A DNA stretch of 22,237 bases, from contig ONOZ01000010.1 of assembly GCA_900319595.1 (NCBI GenBank), positions 1 to 22,237 of the forward strand, given 5' to 3'. The notes beneath the pieces were generated by a model that saw nothing but the letters and a program-made list of their open reading frames with translations, ran no database searches and was not told the origin of the DNA. This DNA comes from an uncultured Bacteroidales bacterium (GTDB taxonomy: Bacteria; Bacteroidota; Bacteroidia; Bacteroidales; P3). The first letter of the stretch is position 1. The number at the start of each line of letters is the position of its first letter. The translations under genes were made by a program, and so were the position numbers. This document shows positions 17,266 through 22,237 of the stretch, one piece after another.

Positions 17266-18360
17266 ATGAAAAGGATATATAAAATAATTAGTTTGGGAAT
17301 GTTATTGACGTTGTTATCTACGAATATAACATTGATGGCTGGTAATGACGACAGAAGAGGTACAGCAGGGGCAGGAGAGTTGTTGATTAATCCTTGGGCA
17401 AGAAGTGCAGGTTGGGGAAGTGTCAATACAGCTAACGGTTCAGGCTTGGACGCTTTATTTACCAATGCTGCTGGTCTTGGACGTTCAATAGGTACGGAGT
17501 TTTATTTCAATTATTCGCATTATTTGAATAATTCGGATATAGGAATTATTGCGGTAGGATTAGCACAGAGTTTGGGGGATTATGGAGTTTTAGGTTTGGC
17601 AGTTAATTCTATGAGTTTTGGTTCAATACAAAGAACAACAGTTAATGCACCAGACCCTACAGGAGGTACATTTAAACCTTCACTGATGAATATAGGAGTG
17701 TCTTTTGCAAAGGCTTTTTCGTCAAGTATTTATGCTGGCGTTACTTTGAAATTGATTAACGAGGGAATAGATAATGTTACTGCTACAGGAGTAGGTTTTG
17801 ACGCGGGTATTCAATATGTAACAGGTGCGGATTACGAAATCAAATTTGGTATTGCAATGAAAAACTGGGGACCATCTATGAGTTTCTCGGGAGATGGTCT
17901 TGCCATAATGTCACAAGTACAAGATGCATCATATAGACAAACTCTTGAACAACGTTCATTATCTTGGGAATTGCCTTCCAGTTTAAACATAGGAGCGTCT
18001 TACGATTTCTTATTTGCAGAAAAAGAGCATAGATTTACAGTTGCGGGTAATTATGAGTCTATGGCTTTTGCTAAGGACTTATATACTCTGGGCATAGAGT
18101 ATGGTTTTAAAAACATTTTTATGATTAGATGTGGTTACACGTATCAAGATGGTGTATTCAACGATATTTATGATGCAAGATCTGGTAATAGCGATAAGAC
18201 CAACTTTACTCGTGGTTTTGCAGCAGGAGCTTCGGTTAATGCACCTATAATGAAAGCAAAAGGAGATAAGAGAAGCAAAGACCTTTCTATAGATTATGCT
18301 TATAGAACAACAGCTATTATGGGCGGTATTCATACTGTCGGTATTAGGTTGTCGTTATAA
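17266..18360 (+). CDS. PorV/PorQ-family outer-membrane beta-barrel protein
   Basis: A 364-aa protein with a signal peptide (about residues 1-25, ending LMA before GNDD). It is followed by AGAGELLINPWARSAGWGSVNTA and DALFTNAAGLGRS. This matches the start of the PorV/PorQ family, where a small-residue-rich segment with an N-P-A-G-L-type motif precedes a FadL-like barrel. Alternating-hydrophobicity strands continue to the end, which is GIRLSL. PorV shuttles type IX cargo from the translocon to the attachment complex; the many paralogues have less defined roles. Its place directly after a large protein with a type IX-like C-terminus fits a cargo-specific shuttle or partner. The purine-rich AAGAAGAG just upstream supports the ATG at 17266. 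Family call fairly sure; exact role inferred. Confidence 0.85.
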   Translation: MKRIYKIISLGMLLTLLSTNITLMAGNDDRRGTAGAGELLINPWARSAGWGSVNTANGSGLDALFTNAAGLGRSIGTEFYFNYSHYLNNSDIGIIAVGLAQSLGDYGVLGLAVNSMSFGSIQRTTVNAPDPTGGTFKPSLMNIGVSFAKAFSSSIYAGVTLKLINEGIDNVTATGVGFDAGIQYVTGADYEIKFGIAMKNWGPSMSFSGDGLAIMSQVQDASYRQTLEQRSLSWELPSSLNIGASYDFLFAEKEHRFTVAGNYESMAFAKDLYTLGIEYGFKNIFMIRCGYTYQDGVFNDIYDARSGNSDKTNFTRGFAAGASVNAPIMKAKGDKRSKDLSIDYAYRTTAIMGGIHTVGIRLSL

Positions 18361-18403
18361 AAGAGTAATTAGAAATTAGAATAGGTAATTAGTCATAAAA
18401 AGA

Positions 18404-18437
18404 TGAATAGAGGACTTTTATACGAGTCTTCTATTCG
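18404..18437 (+). terminator. Terminator of the secDF-to-PorV-like transcription unit
   Basis: GAATAGAGGACT (18405-18416) pairs with AGTCTTCTATTC (18425-18436) with one G-U pair; a further U-G pair closes the base. The loop is 8 nt and TTTGATTT follows. It lies 44 nt after the PorV-like stop and before greA. Confidence 0.8.
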
Positions 18438-18467
18438 TTTGATTTACAAATAACAAAAATAGAAGAT

Positions 18468-18941
18468 ATGTCAGAAATTAAATATTATTCAGCTGAAGGA
18501 TTAAAGAAGCTAAAAGACGAATTGCATTATTTGATTGCGGTTGAGCGTCCAGCAGTTTCGGCAGCCATAGCGGAAGCACGCGAAAAAGGAGATTTGAGTG
18601 AGAATGCAGAGTATGATGCAGCCAAAGAACAGCAGGCTCATTTGGAGGCAAAAATAGTACAAATGCAAGATATGGTAGCTAATGCTCGTTTATTGGACGA
18701 AAGTAAAATAGATACCTCAAAAGTACTGCTACTATCAAAAGTAGAATTTGAAAATATGGCAATGAAAAAGAAGATGACTTATGAAATTGTGCCAGAAAAT
18801 GAGGCGGACTTAAAACAAGGTAAGATTTCAGTTACTTCTCCAATTGCAGCGGGATTATTGGGCAAACAGGTTGGAGATGTTACTGAAGTCAAAGTACCCG
18901 CAGGTACGATGAAATTAAAAATAACTAAAATATCACGTTAA
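18468..18941 (+). CDS. greA: Transcription elongation factor GreA
   Basis: GreA enters the RNA polymerase secondary channel and stimulates cleavage of backtracked RNA, rescuing stalled complexes. The 157-aa length is standard. An N-terminal coiled-coil hairpin (about 8-75) carries the signature EKGDLSENAEYDAAKE at its tip, with D42 and E45 equivalent to the catalytic-site acidic pair D41/E44 of E. coli. The C-terminal FKBP-like domain includes ISVTSPIAAGLLGKQVGD. The ATG at 18468 is the natural start (MSEIKYYSAEGL). It is followed after only 4 nt by a HIT-family gene, so the two are translated from one message. No clean -7 element is seen upstream, between the preceding terminator and the start. 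Confidence 0.97.
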   Translation: MSEIKYYSAEGLKKLKDELHYLIAVERPAVSAAIAEAREKGDLSENAEYDAAKEQQAHLEAKIVQMQDMVANARLLDESKIDTSKVLLLSKVEFENMAMKKKMTYEIVPENEADLKQGKISVTSPIAAGLLGKQVGDVTEVKVPAGTMKLKITKISR

Positions 18942-18945
18942 AATT

Positions 18946-19338
18946 ATGGCATCAATATTTTCAAAAATAATTGTGGGAGAAATTCCATCGTACAAAGTTG
19001 CGGAAAATGATAAATTCTATGCATTTCTGGACATATCTCCGTTGCAAAAAGGACATACATTAGTTGTTCCGAAAAAAGAAGAGGACTACATATTTGATAT
19101 AGATGACGAAGATTTGAAAGAATATATCGTTTTTGCAAAAAGGATAGCAAATGCAATTAAAAGAGCCTATCCATGTGTCAAAGTAGGTATGGCTGTTATT
19201 GGTTTGGAAGTTCGTCATGCTCACATTCATTTAATTCCTATGCAAAAAGAAGGAGATTTGAATTTCGCCAACTCTAAAAAATCATTTACAGAAGATGAGT
19301 TTAAAGAAATTGCAGCAAATATTGCTAAGAATATATAA
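18946..19338 (+). CDS. HIT-family (HINT-like) nucleotide hydrolase
   Basis: Histidine-triad proteins hydrolyse nucleoside phosphoramidates or dinucleotide polyphosphates by way of a histidine-AMP intermediate. The 130-aa protein opens with the typical SIFSKIIVGEIPSYKVAEND and FLDISPLQKGHTLVVPK. It carries the triad HAHIHL at H91, H93 and H95, with H93 the expected nucleophile. Zinc-binding cysteines seen in some HINT proteins are absent. The 4-nt gap to greA shows a two-gene operon, which is common in this phylum and probably reflects expression rather than a joint activity. The native substrate is not known. Confidence 0.94.
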   Translation: MASIFSKIIVGEIPSYKVAENDKFYAFLDISPLQKGHTLVVPKKEEDYIFDIDDEDLKEYIVFAKRIANAIKRAYPCVKVGMAVIGLEVRHAHIHLIPMQKEGDLNFANSKKSFTEDEFKEIAANIAKNI

Positions 19339-19363
19339 AGGAAATAATTATAAATGAATGATA

Positions 19364-19401
19364 ATTAGGAAAGAATATGAGAAATTGTATTCTTTCCTAA
19401 T
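19364..19401 (+). terminator. Terminator of the greA-HIT operon
   Basis: A perfect 14-bp stem: 19364-19377 pairs with 19388-19401, with a 10-nt loop, 25 nt after the HIT stop codon. A T-rich stretch follows. Confidence 0.85.
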
Positions 19402-19431
19402 GTTTATGTATTCTTTCAAAAACTTTTTTCG

Positions 19432-19439
19432 TAACTTTG
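19432..19439 (+). promoter_or_regulatory. -7 element of the HAD hydrolase gene
   Basis: TAACTTTG followed by CA fits the Bacteroidota consensus and lies 30 bp before the start codon, just after the greA-HIT terminator. No good -33 TTTG is seen at the usual distance. Confidence 0.55.
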
Positions 19440-19469
19440 CAAACTTATAGACAAAGATATTAAATATTT

Positions 19470-20126
19470 ATGAATATGGTAGAGGTGAAAGATTTTGCGT
19501 TATTGTTTGATTTAGACGGAGTGATATTTGCTTCTGAAAATTATTATACAGATTTTTGGACAATGGAAGCGAAAAAATACCTTCCTAACGAACGAGGTTT
19601 TGCACAGGAAATCAAGGGACATGGTCTCAATGATATATTTGCTAAATATTTTTTTGATCAACCACAAATTCAGCAAGATATTATAAAGGATTTGAAACAA
19701 GTTGAAAGTAATATGAATTTTAATTATGTTGATGGTGTTGAGGATTTTTTGAACTTTATACAAAAAGAAAATTATACACGTTGCCTAGTAACATCATCTA
19801 TGGACGAAAAAATGGAGAATGTATATAAAAAACGTCCGCAGATGCAAGAATTTTTCCCATTAGTTGTAACTGCAAATCAAATAAGACATTCAAAACCAGC
19901 ACCAGATTGTTATTTGAGGGCTTCAGAGTTATGCAATGTTGCACCAAATAGATGTATAGTTTTTGAGGATTCATTAGCTGGTTTAGAATCTGCAAAGACG
20001 GCGGGTATGAAAATAGTAGCCTTATCAACAACATATTCTAAAGAAGAGTTACAAGATAAGGCTGATATGATTATTGCGGATTTCTCGAAGATAAATATTT
20101 CAGAAATTTTACGATTATTGGAATAA
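19470..20126 (+). CDS. HAD-superfamily phosphatase / beta-phosphoglucomutase-like hydrolase
   Basis: A 218-aa haloacid dehalogenase-type enzyme, which uses an aspartate nucleophile to hydrolyse or shift phosphate groups on small metabolites. Motif I is FDLDGVIF, with nucleophile D14 and acid/base D16. A helical cap follows (about 18-85). Motif II is at VTSSMDE, motif III lysine is in SKPAPDCY, and motif IV is VFEDSLAGLESAKTAGM. The arrangement (a C1 cap, with KPAPD and EDS-x-x-G) fits the phosphoglycolate phosphatase / beta-phosphoglucomutase subfamily. Start: ATG at 19470 or two codons later at 19476; both precede the motif comfortably. It is transcribed alone from its own promoter. The substrate cannot be assigned. 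Confidence 0.92.
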   Translation: MNMVEVKDFALLFDLDGVIFASENYYTDFWTMEAKKYLPNERGFAQEIKGHGLNDIFAKYFFDQPQIQQDIIKDLKQVESNMNFNYVDGVEDFLNFIQKENYTRCLVTSSMDEKMENVYKKRPQMQEFFPLVVTANQIRHSKPAPDCYLRASELCNVAPNRCIVFEDSLAGLESAKTAGMKIVALSTTYSKEELQDKADMIIADFSKINISEILRLLE

Positions 20127-20173
20127 GAGTATAGCATTTTTGATTTTATAGGAATAATCTATAAATAAGAATT

Positions 20174-20203
20174 TTTGTGTTATTGAGAAAAATAGTATTT
20201 TTG
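20174..20203 (+). promoter_or_regulatory. Promoter of sufB
   Basis: TTTG (20174-20177) and TATTTTTG (20196-20203) are separated by 18 bp, close to the Bacteroidota -33/-7 arrangement. The leader to the ATG is about 25 nt. No IscR-like or Fur-like operator is evident. Confidence 0.65.
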
Positions 20204-20235
20204 CAAATTGAGAGTAAAAAATTTGTTTTAAAAAG

Positions 20236-21720
20236 ATGAATAACAAAGATACAATAATTAATGATGTAACAAACGAACAATATAAGTATGGTTTTGTAAC
20301 GGATATTGCAATAGAGAGTATTGGTAAAGGAATTAGTGAAGATATAGTAAGAAAGATATCCGCTTTGAAGCAAGAACCAGATTGGCTTTTAGAGTATCGT
20401 TTGAAAGCTTTCAGGTTTTGGCAAACTATGAAAATACCGACATGGGCACATTTAAAGATTCCTCAAATTGATTTTCAAGATATAATATATTACGCAGCAC
20501 CTAAACAAAATAAAAAGAAGAGTTTGGATGAAATAGACCCCGAAATTTTGGAGACTTTCAATAAATTGGGTATTCCTTTGCACGAGCAAAAGATTCTTGC
20601 AGGGGTTGAAGATAATGATATTGCAAAAAAGACATCTATGAGTGGGATTGCCATTGATGCTGTTATGGATTCTGTTAGTGTAAAGACTACTTTTCAAGAC
20701 ACTTTGCAAAAATACGGTATCATATTCTGTTCTATGAGCGAGGCAATCAAAAATTATCCTGATTTGGTTAAGAAATATTTGGGTAGTGTGGTACCTTATA
20801 CCGATAACTTCTTTGCTGCTTTGAATTGTGCGGTATTTTCTGACGGGAGTTTTTGTTATATACCAAAGGACGTGAAGTGTCCGATAGATCTTTCCACATA
20901 CTTTCGTATCAATGCCAAAGGAACAGGACAGTTTGAGCGAACTCTGATTGTTGCAGACGAAGGTGCAGAAGTTTCTTACATGGAAGGTTGTACTGCTCCA
21001 CAAAGGGACGAGAATCAATTGCACGCGGCTATCGTTGAAATAGTTGTTATGAAAGATGCTTATGTAAAATATTCCACAGTTCAGAATTGGTATCCTGGAG
21101 ATAAGGACGGGAAAGGTGGTATATTCAATTTTGTGACAAAGCGTGGTATATGTAAGGGTAATAATGCTAAACTTTCATGGACTCAAGTTGAAACAGGGTC
21201 GGCTTTGACGTGGAAATATCCTTCTTGTGTGTTAGCAGGCGACAACAGTATTGGTGAATTCTATTCTGTTGCGGTAACTAACAATAAGCAGATGGCAGAT
21301 ACCGGCACAAAGATGATACATCTAGGTAAGAATACCAAAAGTACAATTATGAGTAAGGGAATTTCGGCAGGCAAGAGCGAAAATTCGTATCGTGGTTTGG
21401 TGAGAGTGGCTAAGAGTGCTGAGAACGCAAAGAATTTTTCACAGTGTGATTCTTTACTTTTGACAAGTCAGTGTGGTGCTCATACGTTTCCTTATATTAG
21501 TGTTGATAACTCTTCGGCGATTGTGGAACATGAGGCTACTACTTCTAAGATTTCAGAAGAGCAATTGTTGTACTGTCGTCAGAGGGGCATAAGTGAAGAA
21601 AGTGCGATTGGATTAATTGTCAATGGTTACGCTAAAGACGTATTGAATAGACTCCCGATGGAGTTTGCTGTGGAGGCACAAAAACTTCTTTCCATATCTT
21701 TGGAAAATGGTATTGGATAA
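20236..21720 (+). CDS. sufB: Fe-S cluster assembly scaffold protein SufB
   Basis: SufB is the scaffold subunit of the SufBCD complex, which builds iron-sulfur clusters in the cytoplasm using sulfur from SufS. The 494-aa length equals that of other SufB proteins. Recognisable parts are the N-terminal GISEDIVRKISALKQEPDW, the central beta-helix region (TCTAPQ-like GCTAPQRDENQLHAA), and the conserved C-terminal block. In that block C413 of SQCGAHTFPYI matches the essential persulfide-accepting cysteine region, followed by VEHEATTSKISEEQLLYCRQRGI and LPMEFAVEAQKLL. No truncation is visible. Unlike the usual sufBCDS order, the next genes are tRNAs, so sufC, sufD and sufS must be elsewhere. It has its own promoter. 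Confidence 0.96.
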   Translation: MNNKDTIINDVTNEQYKYGFVTDIAIESIGKGISEDIVRKISALKQEPDWLLEYRLKAFRFWQTMKIPTWAHLKIPQIDFQDIIYYAAPKQNKKKSLDEIDPEILETFNKLGIPLHEQKILAGVEDNDIAKKTSMSGIAIDAVMDSVSVKTTFQDTLQKYGIIFCSMSEAIKNYPDLVKKYLGSVVPYTDNFFAALNCAVFSDGSFCYIPKDVKCPIDLSTYFRINAKGTGQFERTLIVADEGAEVSYMEGCTAPQRDENQLHAAIVEIVVMKDAYVKYSTVQNWYPGDKDGKGGIFNFVTKRGICKGNNAKLSWTQVETGSALTWKYPSCVLAGDNSIGEFYSVAVTNNKQMADTGTKMIHLGKNTKSTIMSKGISAGKSENSYRGLVRVAKSAENAKNFSQCDSLLLTSQCGAHTFPYISVDNSSAIVEHEATTSKISEEQLLYCRQRGISEESAIGLIVNGYAKDVLNRLPMEFAVEAQKLLSISLENGIG

Positions 21721-21943
21721 GGATTTATTATTCTTCGTGATTAATTTATTAAAAAGCGATAAGAAAAAAATAATCAGACTGATTAGTAAAATTATGACAG
21801 ATTAGTGTAAAAAATTACGAAAAAGAATAATAATGAAATGAATTTTTATTAAAATTCAAGGGATATAATTATAAATATAAATAAACATTTCTGTCTAAAA
21901 AACAGCGTTTTACGAAAAAAAAATAAAAAAAAAGTTAGAAATA
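21721..21943. other. AT-rich gap between sufB and the tRNA promoter
   Basis: No ORF or known RNA is seen. A short palindrome TAATCAG-A-CTGATTA (21771-21785) is the only symmetrical element, too tight to be a convincing terminator. Long A-runs follow at 21915-21934, just before the -33 element, and could act as an UP-like or bent-DNA activator. Confidence 0.5.
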
Positions 21944-21975
21944 TTTGGTGGATATTATAAAAGGTTGTACTTTTG
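21944..21975 (+). promoter_or_regulatory. Strong promoter of the tRNA operon
   Basis: A near-perfect Bacteroidota promoter: TTTG (21944-21947), 20-bp spacer, TACTTTTG (21968-21975), then CA. A-rich DNA lies directly upstream. The expected RNA has a leader of about 90 nt before tRNA-Thr. Confidence 0.8.
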
Positions 21976-22072
21976 CATTCGCCTTTTGAGATAAAGATAT
22001 TGTGTTGAGCAATGATTGTGGGGGAGTATTAAAGGACAAGAAAAGTTATTTGAAAGATTAAAATCATAAAGT

Positions 22073-22145
22073 GCCGATATAACTCAGTTGGTAGAGTAGC
22101 TGATTTGTAATCAGCCTGTCGGGGGTTCAAGTCCCTCTATCGGCT
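22073..22145 (+). tRNA. tRNA-Thr (UGU)
   Basis: The 73 nt fold completely: acceptor GCCGATA with TATCGGC, D-arm ACTC/GAGT, anticodon arm GCTGA-TTTGTAA-TCAGC with anticodon TGT, 5-nt variable loop, and T-arm GGGGG-TTCAAGT-CCCTC with one G-U pair. The discriminator is T. The CCA end is not encoded. Confidence 0.96.
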
Positions 22146-22153
22146 CTTGAGTT

Positions 22154-22235
22154 GGGGAAGTCGCATAGTGGCAATTGCAACAGACTGTAAATCTGTCCTC
22201 TTCGGAGTTCGGTGGTTCGAGTCCACCCTTCCCCA
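22154..22235 (+). tRNA. tRNA-Tyr (GUA)
   Basis: The 82-nt class II tRNA has acceptor GGGGAAG with CTTCCCC, anticodon arm ACAGA-CTGTAAA-TCTGT with anticodon GTA, a long variable arm as expected for bacterial Tyr, T-arm GGTGG-TTCGAGT-CCACC, and discriminator A. CCA is not encoded. It starts 8 nt after tRNA-Thr, so both are processed from one transcript, which probably continues past the window. Confidence 0.96.
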
Positions 22236-22237
22236 CG

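Noticed and set aside
20452..21024. 190-codon minus-strand ORF inside sufB
   Set aside because: It is a shadow of the strongly conserved SufB reading frame, with no motif of its own.
21771..21785. Palindrome TAATCAG-A-CTGATTA as the sufB terminator or an operator
   Set aside because: The stem is short, the loop too tight and no T-run follows; it could arise by chance in AT-rich DNA.

Overview
The window looks like chromosomal DNA from a member of the Bacteroidales/Bacteroidota. The reasons are AT-rich sequence, the almost complete absence of Shine-Dalgarno sites, seven intergenic matches to the Bacteroidota -7 promoter element (TAnnTTTG, here always TAnnTTTGCA), a fused SecD-SecF protein, a TonB-dependent receptor with an N-terminal carboxypeptidase-regulatory-like domain, and a PorV/PorQ-like outer-membrane protein. 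No species can be named from the sequence alone. No insertion sequence, CRISPR array, phage gene or replication origin was seen.

Layout. (1) 1-1765 is the tail of a surface-glycan locus: a 5'-truncated DegT-family sugar aminotransferase overlapping, by 4 nt, a small PglC/WcaJ-like phosphosugar transferase. (2) 1766-2280 has no protein gene. It holds two promoter-like elements and a strong 24-nt inverted repeat inside what is probably a structured RNA of about 235 nt. (3) 2281-3399 is a membrane acyltransferase, probably acting on glycan. It converges on (4) an MFS transporter on the minus strand (3560-4999), with a shared bidirectional terminator between them. (5) 5000-5468 is a divergent promoter region. 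(6) 5469-18360 is probably one long transcription unit: secDF, a small membrane-anchored protein, a 1226-aa TonB-dependent receptor, a 1536-aa secreted protein with a type IX-like C-terminal domain, and a PorV/PorQ-like barrel, ending at a clear hairpin terminator. (7) greA and a HIT-family gene form a tight pair with their own terminator. (8) A single HAD-superfamily phosphatase/mutase gene. (9) sufB, without sufC/D/S behind it. (10) A strong promoter driving tRNA-Thr(UGU) and tRNA-Tyr(GUA) at the right edge.

How the genes may work together. SecDF drives late steps of Sec export. The three large genes after it would make outer-membrane and surface proteins: an energised receptor, a very large exported protein and an outer-membrane shuttle/attachment-type barrel. 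This looks like a dedicated surface module and is the most interesting protein-level feature. The most interesting nucleic-acid feature is the unassigned structured RNA candidate at about 2024-2260, between the glycan genes and the acyltransferase. All family calls come from reading motifs by eye; no database search was run.
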